This document shows positions 16,515-24,382 of a stretch of 64,000 bases of DNA, one piece after another. The stretch is from Hyphomonadaceae bacterium (GTDB lineage Bacteria; Pseudomonadota; Alphaproteobacteria; Caulobacterales; Aquidulcibacteraceae): contig WRPI01000002.1 in the NCBI GenBank assembly GCA_009773395.1, positions 234,413-298,412 of the forward strand, written 5' to 3'. Every line of letters starts with the position of its first letter. Position 1 is the first letter of the stretch. A model generated the notes under the pieces. That model did not search any database. It was not told the DNA's origin and saw nothing but the letters and a program-made list of their open reading frames with translations. Made by a program: the position numbers and the translations under genes.

Positions 16515-17282
16515 ATGAAAATGAAATCACTCTTGACGACTGTAATTTTGATGTCCTTCGGGTTAATTTGCGTGGGCGCACTTGCTGATAGCCTTTCCGC
16601 ACCACAAGCGGAAATCATGGCTAAAGGTCAAGCGGCGATTGATGCATCGGGCGAAGCCGCCAAAAATTCGTTTGAAGTTAGACTTAACGCGTCAATAACT
16701 AATAATGAAGTGGCTTTTGGGGAAATTGTCCATAAGGAATCTGGCCTAATCTGTGGTTTTGGGCCAAATGAAAATGTTTCGACCACTATCTATCACGTGG
16801 ATGGCAATGGCAAGCCTGACGATGTTGGCTGCGAAACAAACGGTCCTTTTGGCGCAGTAAATTTTTACGCATATAGACGCCCCAATTCTTCAATCGAGCA
16901 ACAATTAGAATTCGCAATTACGCCCATCATGATGCGAGAGCCAAATGCAGAACTTTATCAAGATTCACCATTAATTTGGGTTCGATGGTCTGGCCAAAAA
17001 CCTAGTGACAATGAAGTTGTCACAGGCACTTTGGCCAAAGCCTTTGCCCTTCGAGGCCAAGCGCCGACTTTTCCAATAACAAGTGTTTGGGTGGGTAAAC
17101 ATGGAGATTGGTATATTAAAATGCGATCAACTCACGATTCTGCATTCTATGACCGCAGTGGATTGGAATGGGTTCAACTTTGGAGGAAGCTGAGACCCGA
17201 TGCGCATCTGCGAGATATGAACAAAGCAAGAGAGAAAAATGGTGCCCCTCCGCTAACAGAACTACCGGCCGGAGTTGATTGA
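16515..17282 (+). CDS. Secreted protein of unknown function, paralogue of 14738-15451
   Basis: A 255-residue protein with a signal peptide (LLTTVILMSFGLICVGALAD). It shares with the protein at 14738 the central block SGLICGFGPNENVSTTIYHVDGNGKPDDVGC and NFYAYRRPNS, including the Cys pair. The C-terminal half (ITSVWVGKHGDWYIKMRSTHD and later) seems specific. No named domain is recognised. It lies 37 bases after the YhhN gene and probably ends the same operon. The periplasm or outer membrane face is the likely location. Confidence 0.75.
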   Translation: MKMKSLLTTVILMSFGLICVGALADSLSAPQAEIMAKGQAAIDASGEAAKNSFEVRLNASITNNEVAFGEIVHKESGLICGFGPNENVSTTIYHVDGNGKPDDVGCETNGPFGAVNFYAYRRPNSSIEQQLEFAITPIMMREPNAELYQDSPLIWVRWSGQKPSDNEVVTGTLAKAFALRGQAPTFPITSVWVGKHGDWYIKMRSTHDSAFYDRSGLEWVQLWRKLRPDAHLRDMNKAREKNGAPPLTELPAGVD

Positions 17283-17308
17283 TAGGGATACTCCGAATTT
17301 TTTCCTCC

Positions 17309-19237
17309 CTAAAACTCAATCATCATTCCAACCACAATCGTCCTGGGCAAATATTTGCTAAAACTATGCGCGGTGTAAGTATCGTCAAACCGCACGTCGG
17401 ATTGGTTGTTTCTATCGAACAAATTATTGATATTAATATAGCTAATTGGTGCAAAATCCTCGCTAAACCTTGCCCGCCAAATATAATTCACATCAAGGCT
17501 TTGAAAGTCCCTTAGTTGTTCGGTGTTGCGGCGGCCATAAACTGGGTCTGGCTCACCAAATCTATCGGGCGTAGTTCCGATTGGCAGCGAATAAACACTG
17601 CCACTCATGGCGGTAAAATTGAAATTAAGTGAGCGACTATTGCCAAGCCCAAATTTGGTTTTCAATTTCACCAAATAATCAAGATGATTTTCGCTCCGTT
17701 GTTTTGTTGCATCGTAAATTTCATAAGGCAAAGAGCGCGCCATTGTTCCAGATATTTCAATATTTTCGCCAACCATAAAGCCATATGACAAGTCAAAACC
17801 ACTTATTTTGGTGCGAACTGCCCCCAATTCGTCGATTTTTTGATAAATGCCAAAGGCGATATTGGTGGTCTCATTGACGTATTTGTAATCGAGCGAAAAT
17901 TGCGTGCTTCGGGCGAGTTCAATATTTTCAAATGCCGAATGTATTGGCAAAACCACTGCGCCATATTGACCATAAGCAGCAATAAATTTGTGATGGCTTT
18001 CGGGTGGTTCAATTGAGGCGCTGATTTGCTGGCTGGGTGCAATATCGACATTATTGGCAAAACAACCGCGCCCACCAATCGCTATATTAAGCCAAACTGT
18101 TGGCCGATAAGTGGCAAAACCATAATAGGAACCATAATGCGCCTGGGCCTTGGATTGAAAATTGCCATAAAACCCAATTGCGGGCCGCGAAAACTGGGCA
18201 TCAGATTCAAGGTCAAAATCTTCAAAACTCACGCCAATGCGATATGAAAGTTTTGAGCCGCCGATTTGCCCCGCAATATTGCCATCAAAATAGGAATATT
18301 GATTTATGTTGGTGAAAACATCGCGGCCAAAATCATTGACTTCATTGATGAAGGTCTTGGCCAAATCAATTTTCAAGCGAATATCGCCCAATTCTTGTTC
18401 AAAACCGAGCAAATTATAGGAGCGACGCTTGTGATTATCCAAATTCTTGGTCGCATCAAATGGGTTGAAAGGGTAGAGGCCGTCATCAACATCATTCAAA
18501 CTAAATAGCCGCAATTCTTGCTTTTCATTCAAGCGCAAAAAGACATTAACACCGAGATTTAGTCCTTGGCTTGAAGTCACCAAATCCCCCAATTCTGGGT
18601 TGGTCCATAATAATGGCGCCAAATTGCTATGTTCGCCGTAAATTTGCACAAAACTGCCATTGTTTGCAGGCAATTCGCGGGTTAAATCAAAACCAATTCG
18701 CGTGCTATTAAATTCAAGGCTGGCGCTATTCATGCCATAATCATCGGGCAGGATTCGTATCACGCCGCCCGCAGTATTGGCAAAATAAGCTGGCGGTGCG
18801 CTTGAATAAGTTTCAATGCTTTTGATAGTCGAAGTATTAAACACCGAAAACCCGCGAGTGGTGTCAAGCGATGTCGTGCCGCGCACAGCTTCGTAAATCG
18901 GCACATCATTAAAATAAACGCGGCTAAGCCGATGGGATCCACCGCGCAAAACAATATCGGCGGAATTATTATTATTAGTCGCGAATTGCAAATCGGCGAC
19001 CGCAAGCAAAGCATCGGCCTTGGACGCTGGGTTGGTATAAATATCCATTTTGTCAAAACTGACATTGGCAAACGGTTTGGAAAGCCTTTGCGAGCGAACA
19101 ATAACGGTTTCGCCATCTTCAGTGTTTTCATTTGTTTGTTCGGACGCAGGTTCTTGGGCTGGGGCAATTTCAATGGGGGTCTGCGCGGGAGGTGGCGCAG
19201 GCTGGCTTATAGCCAATTCTAAAAGGGCTTGTAACAT
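17309..19237 (-). CDS. TonB-dependent receptor, DUF2141/LytTR-linked
   Basis: A 642-residue outer-membrane receptor. The plug is seen in ETVIVRSQRLSKPFANVSFDKMD, DIVLRGGSHRLSRVYFNDVPIYEA and TIKSIETYSSAPPAYFANTAGGVIRI; the rest alternates amphipathic beta strands and ends in an aromatic residue (VVGMMIEF), as barrels do. It is short for the family. The N-terminus (MLQALLELAISQPAPPPAQ) is a poor signal peptide, so the start may be wrong or export unusual. The gene follows the DUF2141 gene by 11 bases and is probably controlled by the divergent LytTR regulator. The substrate is unknown. Confidence 0.85.
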   Translation of the reverse strand: MLQALLELAISQPAPPPAQTPIEIAPAQEPASEQTNENTEDGETVIVRSQRLSKPFANVSFDKMDIYTNPASKADALLAVADLQFATNNNNSADIVLRGGSHRLSRVYFNDVPIYEAVRGTTSLDTTRGFSVFNTSTIKSIETYSSAPPAYFANTAGGVIRILPDDYGMNSASLEFNSTRIGFDLTRELPANNGSFVQIYGEHSNLAPLLWTNPELGDLVTSSQGLNLGVNVFLRLNEKQELRLFSLNDVDDGLYPFNPFDATKNLDNHKRRSYNLLGFEQELGDIRLKIDLAKTFINEVNDFGRDVFTNINQYSYFDGNIAGQIGGSKLSYRIGVSFEDFDLESDAQFSRPAIGFYGNFQSKAQAHYGSYYGFATYRPTVWLNIAIGGRGCFANNVDIAPSQQISASIEPPESHHKFIAAYGQYGAVVLPIHSAFENIELARSTQFSLDYKYVNETTNIAFGIYQKIDELGAVRTKISGFDLSYGFMVGENIEISGTMARSLPYEIYDATKQRSENHLDYLVKLKTKFGLGNSRSLNFNFTAMSGSVYSLPIGTTPDRFGEPDPVYGRRNTEQLRDFQSLDVNYIWRARFSEDFAPISYININNLFDRNNQSDVRFDDTYTAHSFSKYLPRTIVVGMMIEF

Positions 19238-19248
19238 TATTATATCTC

Positions 19249-19704
19249 TTAGTTTAGGCGAATAGCGATTGAAGTTGCTTTATTGATTATGAAACTAGCA
19301 TCTTCAAATTTGGCGGGCCCAAAGCGACCACGGGCGTTATTGCTAAAACCATATGGCTCGCGCGGGATACCCATTGCATTGGTATCCAATCGGTTATTGC
19401 CATTCACGTCGTGAAATAATTTCACACTATAAGTGCCATCGGGGACATTTTCTATGACAATTGGCTGGCCTATATCTCGGATAGGCACAATTTTGCCCAA
19501 CGCGCACCGCTCGCCACTATCATATTCAGCTTCGGAGCACAGGCCAATCATGATATGCCCGCTTCTTGTGCGCACACCTTGAATTTGTATTGAGAGGCTA
19601 TGTCCCGCGATTGTTGTTTGTTCGGGGGCGGCTGCATTTTGCGCAAAAGCGCTGGCACCGATTATTGTCAAAAACGATGTGCCCGTTAGGATTAGTTTTT
19701 TCAT
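19249..19704 (-). CDS. DUF2141 domain-containing exported protein
   Basis: A 151-residue protein with a signal peptide (MKKLILTGTSFLTIIGASAFAQ). The DUF2141 core is clear: SLSIQIQGVRTRSGHIMIGLC, VPDGTYSVKLFHDVNGNNRLDTNAMGIPREPYGFSNNARGRFGPAKFEDASFII. The family is a periplasmic or surface beta-sandwich of unknown function. The ATG at 19704 follows AGGAAA; an earlier in-frame ATG at 19722 has no ribosome site. It is the first gene of a pair with the TonB receptor, so it may help bind or process the receptor's substrate; that is inference from order. Confidence 0.88.
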   Translation of the reverse strand: MKKLILTGTSFLTIIGASAFAQNAAAPEQTTIAGHSLSIQIQGVRTRSGHIMIGLCSEAEYDSGERCALGKIVPIRDIGQPIVIENVPDGTYSVKLFHDVNGNNRLDTNAMGIPREPYGFSNNARGRFGPAKFEDASFIINKATSIAIRLN

Positions 19705-19883
19705 GTTATTTCCTATTTTCAAATATTTCTCTGCTTGATTGCGAAGACCGTTTTTTAATAATTGGGCCGCTGGGCTGTGTCTTGACTATTTCGTGGAAAA
19801 CATGAAAAACAGCGTGAATTGCAAATAATGCATTTGGCGAAGCGCGAAATGCTGGCGCTCTTTAATAAGTGACTGAGGAATAT

Positions 19884-20642
19884 ATGAATTTCAGCAAAAT
19901 CAGCCAAAATATTTGGGTGCGCAATTTTGCAATATCGGCAATTGTTGGTGTGCTTATGGCAATTGCTGGCGCTTTTGATACCTATCAAGTGGAAATTGTC
20001 ACAAGGCTATTTTATTGGATTTCCACAATTTTTATCGGCAGCATGATAGCTGCTGGCACGAGCGTGTTTTTGGACAAAATTAGTTTTTTGGACGAAAGGC
20101 ATTTGATTTATCATCTGTTTCATTTGGTGATAATCAGCGTTTTGATTACTTGTATCGTTGTAATAGTAAATTCTTGGCTATTCGATTTTGCGCTAAATAT
20201 TGGCGCTTTATTGGGCTTCTTTCCAACCGTATTGTCTGTCTCGATTTTCATGACCTTTATCCATTGGATAGTTTCGCAAATCCCGATGCAATCGCACGGC
20301 ATAAAGGGCGTCGTTGCCACTAATGCTGGGGTCGCACTTTATAAGCGCCTACCATTCAAATTCCAAAAAGCCAAAATATTGGCCATCAACGCCGAAGATC
20401 ATTATTTGCGCATTCACACCGACTTGGGCGATAACATGATATTGATGCGGCTTTATGATGCAATAAAAGAGCTGGAGGGGATTGAGGGCAGCCAGATTCA
20501 CCGTTCGTGGTGGGTCGCAAAAGACGCGATTGAAGAAGTCGTGAAAGGCGATGGTCGCATCAATTTCCGCCTATGCAATGGCGAGCTTGCGCCCGTTTCG
20601 CGTAGCTTCCAAAACGCACTCAAAACCCAAGACTGGTTGTAA
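19884..20642 (+). CDS. Membrane-bound LytTR-family transcriptional regulator
   Basis: A 252-residue protein with four membrane helices in the first about 130 residues (ISAIVGVLMAIAGAF, IFIGSMIAAGTSVF, LVIISVLITCIVVIVNSWLF, LSVSIFMTFIHWIV) and a C-terminal LytTR DNA-binding domain (KAKILAINAEDHYLRIHTDLGDNMILMRLYDAIKELEG...IHRSWWVAKDAIEEV). It has no receiver domain, so the membrane part is the likely sensor. The ATG at 19884 is preceded by GAGGAA. It is divergent from DUF2141-TonB receptor genes, the expected target, and is followed four bases later by a deacetylase gene. Confidence 0.9.
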   Translation: MNFSKISQNIWVRNFAISAIVGVLMAIAGAFDTYQVEIVTRLFYWISTIFIGSMIAAGTSVFLDKISFLDERHLIYHLFHLVIISVLITCIVVIVNSWLFDFALNIGALLGFFPTVLSVSIFMTFIHWIVSQIPMQSHGIKGVVATNAGVALYKRLPFKFQKAKILAINAEDHYLRIHTDLGDNMILMRLYDAIKELEGIEGSQIHRSWWVAKDAIEEVVKGDGRINFRLCNGELAPVSRSFQNALKTQDWL

Positions 20643-20646
20643 AATA

Positions 20647-21594
20647 ATGGGCTTAAAATTGAACCGCCGAAACTTGTTATTTGCAGGTATAAACATTGTT
20701 GCCGCACCGTATTTAGGTGGTTGCGCCTCCATATCTTCACAAACCAATGAAGGGCCAGCAGTTGCGATAACCATTGATGATTTTGCTTTGGGCGATACGG
20801 CTTTATTAAGCGGCGCGGCACGTGATGCTGCAATTTTGGCGGCGCTAAGACGTTTTGATTTAAGCGCCGCTGGTTTTGTTGCTGGCAAACATATTGATAA
20901 CGCAAAGGGCGCGGAGGTTTTGCGAAACTGGTCCGATCAAGGCCATATTATCGGCAATCACACTTATTCCCACAATTATTATGGTGGCCGTGACCCGCAG
21001 GCAATGATCGCGGATATTTTGCGGTGCGAGGCGTTGTTACAGCCATACGCAGGCTTCAAAAAACTATTCCGCTTTCCATATTTGGCAGAGGGGCGAACCG
21101 CCGAAGGGCGCGATGCTATGCGGATTCTGCTCGCTGAAAACGGCTATCAAAATGCCCATGTCACTATTGATACTTCTGATTGGTATATTGATCAAAGATT
21201 GAAAGAAAAATTGGCGCGCGAGCCGAACACTGATTTATCGCCTTACCGTGCTTTTTTTCTTGAACATATTTGGGCTCGTGCGCAATATTATGATGGGCTG
21301 GCAAAACTTGTTTTTGGTCATTCAATCAAGCACACAATATTATTGCATCACAATTTGACCACCGCGCTGTTTTTAGGCGATTTATTGGCTATGTTTCGCC
21401 GTAACAACTGGCGATTGGTCAATGCCGCCGATGCCTTTGCAGCCGATGAATTTAAGGCAGTTTTTTCTACCATTCCATCTGGGCAAAGTTTGGTTTGGGC
21501 GGGCGCAAAAGAAAAAAACCTGTCGCCCGATTTAAGATACCCCTCCGAAGACAGCAAATATGAAAAGCCACGAATGGACGAATTGGGGCTATAA
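20647..21594 (+). CDS. Polysaccharide deacetylase family lipoprotein
   Basis: A 315-residue NodB-type carbohydrate esterase. The catalytic motifs are visible: VAITIDDF (catalytic and metal-binding Asp), GNHTYSHN (His-x3-His metal ligands) and FRFPYLAEG (Arg-x-Pro). The N-terminus MGLKLNRRNLLFAGINIVAAPYLGGCAS has a twin-Arg element and a lipobox (LGGC), so it may be a Tat-exported lipoprotein. The start codon ATG at 20647 is four bases after the LytTR stop, with no clear ribosome site, which suggests translational coupling. The substrate could be peptidoglycan, chitooligosaccharide or an exopolysaccharide; sequence does not decide. Confidence 0.85.
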   Translation: MGLKLNRRNLLFAGINIVAAPYLGGCASISSQTNEGPAVAITIDDFALGDTALLSGAARDAAILAALRRFDLSAAGFVAGKHIDNAKGAEVLRNWSDQGHIIGNHTYSHNYYGGRDPQAMIADILRCEALLQPYAGFKKLFRFPYLAEGRTAEGRDAMRILLAENGYQNAHVTIDTSDWYIDQRLKEKLAREPNTDLSPYRAFFLEHIWARAQYYDGLAKLVFGHSIKHTILLHHNLTTALFLGDLLAMFRRNNWRLVNAADAFAADEFKAVFSTIPSGQSLVWAGAKEKNLSPDLRYPSEDSKYEKPRMDELGL

Positions 21595-21601
21595 AATGCG
21601 A

Positions 21602-23458
21602 TTACCCTGCCATTTCCTCCAATTCACTGGATGCCGCCAACCATTCGGCTTCGGCTTGTGCTAGTTTCTTTTCATGCCAGGCAAGACGCTTGCTAAGCTC
21701 CCCCGCCGCCTTGTGGTCTTTTTCGTAAATTGCAGGATTGGCTAGGTCATTTTCAATATTGGAAATGGTCTCTTGTTCAATGCTTATGGCTTTTTCGGTT
21801 TGCGCGATTTTTTTGCGCAATTGCGCAATGTTGGGCCCAGCTTTGGCAGGCTTTTCGGACTTCGCGGCATTTGGGGACTTATCGTCTTTTGGTCGGTCAG
21901 TATTCAAAACCATGGCCCGATAATCGCCCAAATCACCATCATAAGCATTGGCACGACCATCATGCACCAGCCATAACCTGTCGGCACAGGCTTCGGCGAG
22001 CCAAACATCGTGGGTGATAAGAATAACTGCACCCGAAAATTCGTTTAGCGCCATAATAAGGGCTTCGCGGCTATCAATATCAAGGTGGCTTGTTGGCTCG
22101 TCTAATATTAGCACATGCGGTTTGCTATGCGCCATCAAACCAAGCAAAAGCCGAACTTTCTCCCCGCCCGATAGTTTCTCAACTTTGGTATCAATTTTCT
22201 CGCGCCCAAAGCCCATTTGCGCAGCAATGCTGCGATGCACGCCTTCGCCTTTATCGGGGGCGAGGTGGAAAATATGTTGCAACACAGTTTCGCCTTCAGA
22301 TAATTCGTCCAATTGGTCTTGGCTGAAATAACCGATTTTCACAGCTTTTGAACTGCGCCGATGGCCCGATAATAGTGCCAATCTGTCGCCAATGGACTTA
22401 ACCAAAGTAGTTTTGCCTTGCCCGTTGGGGCCAATAATTACGATTCTGTCGTCATGGTCCAAACGGAAAGTCACGTTTTTGAGAACTGGAACGCCTTTTA
22501 CATAACCCAAATCACATTCATCGAGCTGAATAAGCGGCGAAGCCAATTCGGTTGGTTCAAAAAAATTAAATGGTAATGCGCGGTCTTCAACAGGTACTGC
22601 AATATCCTGCATTTTTTCGAGCATTTTCACGCGGCTTTGGGCTTGGCGCGCTTTTGATGCTTTGGCGCGAAACCTATCGACGAAGGCTTGCAAATGAGCT
22701 TTGGCGGCGTCTTGCTTGGCTTTTTGGCCCGCCAAGAGCGCAGTGCGTTCGGCACGGCGGCGCAAATAAATGTCATAACCACCAGTGCCAATTTCAAGTT
22801 TGCCATTTTCGAGAGCGAGAATATGCGTGACTGAACGGTTCAACATTTCTCTGTCATGGCTTACCACCAAAACCGTATGCGGATATTTTATGAGATAGGA
22901 TTCAAGCCAAGCTGCGCCTTCCAAATCCAAATAATTTGTTGGCTCGTCCAAAATCAATAAATCTGGCGTTGATACCAAAACCCCGGCCAACGCTGCGCGC
23001 ATACGCCAACCGCCCGAAAAAGTGCGCGCTGGGTTCCATAATTCTTCTTGCTTAAAGCCAAGGCCGACCATAATTTCGGCGGCGCGGGCCTCGGCGGAAT
23101 AAGCATCAATATCCATCAGGCGGGCATGGACTTCACCAATACGGTGCGGGTCGGTGGCCGTTTCGGCCTCTTTCATCAAAGCGTCACGCTCAATATCTGC
23201 GGCTAATACCACTTCCATAATGGCATCATCCGTGGCGGGCGCTTCTTGCGCGACAAAACCCATGCGTGCGCCGCGTTTAAGCTTGATTGGGCTGTTGGTT
23301 TTATTGGCTTCCTCGCGGATAAGTTTAAGCAAAGTTGATTTGCCCGAACCATTCTTACCAACAAGTCCAACTTTCCAGCCATCAGCAATCACTGCGCTAG
23401 CATTGTCAAAAAGCACGCGCTTGGCAAGGCGGTGGGTAAGTTCGGTTATTTTTAGCAT
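21602..23458 (-). CDS. ABC-F family ATP-binding protein
   Basis: A 618-residue cytoplasmic protein with two ABC ATPase domains and no membrane helices. Domain 1 has Walker A GKNGSGKST, signature FSGGWRMR and LLILDEPTNYLD; domain 2 has GPNGQGKTT, LSGGEKVR and LILDEPTSHLD. A linker lies between them and a Lys/Glu-rich coiled coil (TEKAISIEQETISNIENDLAN...) ends the protein, as in Uup/YheS-type members. ABC-F proteins act on ribosomes to relieve translation stalls, and some give antibiotic resistance; the paralogue type here is closest to the housekeeping Uup/YheS kind. Confidence 0.9.
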   Translation of the reverse strand: MLKITELTHRLAKRVLFDNASAVIADGWKVGLVGKNGSGKSTLLKLIREEANKTNSPIKLKRGARMGFVAQEAPATDDAIMEVVLAADIERDALMKEAETATDPHRIGEVHARLMDIDAYSAEARAAEIMVGLGFKQEELWNPARTFSGGWRMRAALAGVLVSTPDLLILDEPTNYLDLEGAAWLESYLIKYPHTVLVVSHDREMLNRSVTHILALENGKLEIGTGGYDIYLRRRAERTALLAGQKAKQDAAKAHLQAFVDRFRAKASKARQAQSRVKMLEKMQDIAVPVEDRALPFNFFEPTELASPLIQLDECDLGYVKGVPVLKNVTFRLDHDDRIVIIGPNGQGKTTLVKSIGDRLALLSGHRRSSKAVKIGYFSQDQLDELSEGETVLQHIFHLAPDKGEGVHRSIAAQMGFGREKIDTKVEKLSGGEKVRLLLGLMAHSKPHVLILDEPTSHLDIDSREALIMALNEFSGAVILITHDVWLAEACADRLWLVHDGRANAYDGDLGDYRAMVLNTDRPKDDKSPNAAKSEKPAKAGPNIAQLRKKIAQTEKAISIEQETISNIENDLANPAIYEKDHKAAGELSKRLAWHEKKLAQAEAEWLAASSELEEMAG

Positions 23459-23506
23459 GGCAGCGCAATAAGCGAAGTGTAAGGCAATGTCACTATTTTC
23501 GCTGTC

Positions 23507-23794
23507 TTAAATATGGCTCAAGAAATTTACCGATTTACGCAAAATTCGCACGATAATTATTTGGTCTTTGAAAAGGTCGTAACAAACAATGTGGCTTCCA
23601 ATTTCGAAACGTCTTATCGCAGGTTTAACCCTTGCATCAAGTCGTCCAATTTCAGGGTTAGTACACAAATTCTTGAAACAACTCACCAACTTTGCTGCAT
23701 AGTTGTCGGCTTGGATTTCGCCGAATCTTGAAAATCCGTATTGGTAAATTTCATCAAAATCTTTGGAAGCTTGGCGCGAAAAGACAAGTTCCAT
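23507..23794 (-). CDS. parE: Type II toxin, RelE/ParE family
   Basis: A 95-residue ParE-type toxin. The family layout is LVFSRQASKDFDEIYQYGFSRFG...ADNYAAKL, NPEIGRLDARVKPAIRRFEIGSHIVCYDL and IIIVRILRKSVNF. Members of the ParE branch poison DNA gyrase, unlike the mRNA-cutting RelE branch. The ATG directly follows the stop of the antitoxin gene with no spacer, as in operons with translational coupling. Base composition does not stand out from neighbours. It sits next to a TIR-protein operon on the other strand. Confidence 0.88.
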   Translation of the reverse strand: MELVFSRQASKDFDEIYQYGFSRFGEIQADNYAAKLVSCFKNLCTNPEIGRLDARVKPAIRRFEIGSHIVCYDLFKDQIIIVRILRKSVNFLSHI

Positions 23795-24037
23795 TTATTG
23801 GGACTTGGCTTTTTGCTTAGCGTCTTTTACGATTTCGTCGATGTTGCGGGGGTCATTGCCACTATTACGACCAAGCTCTATTGCGGCAGTAAAAGCCAAT
23901 GCATTTGCATTTTCATCCTGATCCTTGCGAATAAGGTCCCGCACATATTCACTTGCATTATGGTAGCGACCGGAACTGAGGCGTGTCTCAACCCAATCTT
24001 TCATTTGCGACGGAAGTGAAACATTCATTGAAGTCAT
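23795..24037 (-). CDS. parD: Type II antitoxin, ParD family (CC2985-like)
   Basis: An 80-residue antitoxin. The ribbon-helix-helix DNA-binding part is MTSMNVSLPSQMKDWVETRLSSGRYHNASEYVRDLIRKDQ, the common ParD signature, followed by an acidic/helical toxin-binding tail. The ATG at 24037 has AAGGA upstream; an open extension to 24076 lacks support. It lies upstream of its toxin and probably represses the pair from its own promoter in the following gap. Confidence 0.9.
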   Translation of the reverse strand: MTSMNVSLPSQMKDWVETRLSSGRYHNASEYVRDLIRKDQDENANALAFTAAIELGRNSGNDPRNIDEIVKDAKQKAKSQ

Positions 24038-24382
24038 GGAAGAATCCTTTTCGGGAAATCTTACATTTAATGCCATCTAATGTCAATGAATGCCGGGATT
24101 GAATTCAACGCTATTTTCCAATTTTTGAAAAATCTATTTCCTAAGCAAGTCCACTTTATCGGTGCGTAAAGCGCTCAAAATACGGATCATATTGAAAACT
24201 AATGTGCCATAAAATCGCCACAAGCGCATCCCAAAGTGCCAATTTGAATTTCCCATTGATTTTCTATGAAATTTTTGCAAAATTACACATCGCTTAAAAC
24301 GAGTTGTTGACTATCGTCGTAAGGGTGGTCTATCGTTCGTGGTTGTTCTTATTAGGTTAATTGGGCGTTTTCGGCAGGGTTT
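24038..24382. other. Gene-free gap between parD and the TIR gene
   Basis: These 345 bases separate divergent parD and the TIR gene. I see no open frame with coding character, no tRNA and no strong hairpin. It is AT-rich and must hold both promoters. Just upstream of parD, several AATG repeats (24066-24092) could be part of the ParD operator, but no clean palindrome was found. Confidence 0.4.

Noticed and set aside
20498-20905. 135-codon frame opposite LytTR/deacetylase
   Set aside because: Shadow spanning two clear genes; no ribosome site seen.
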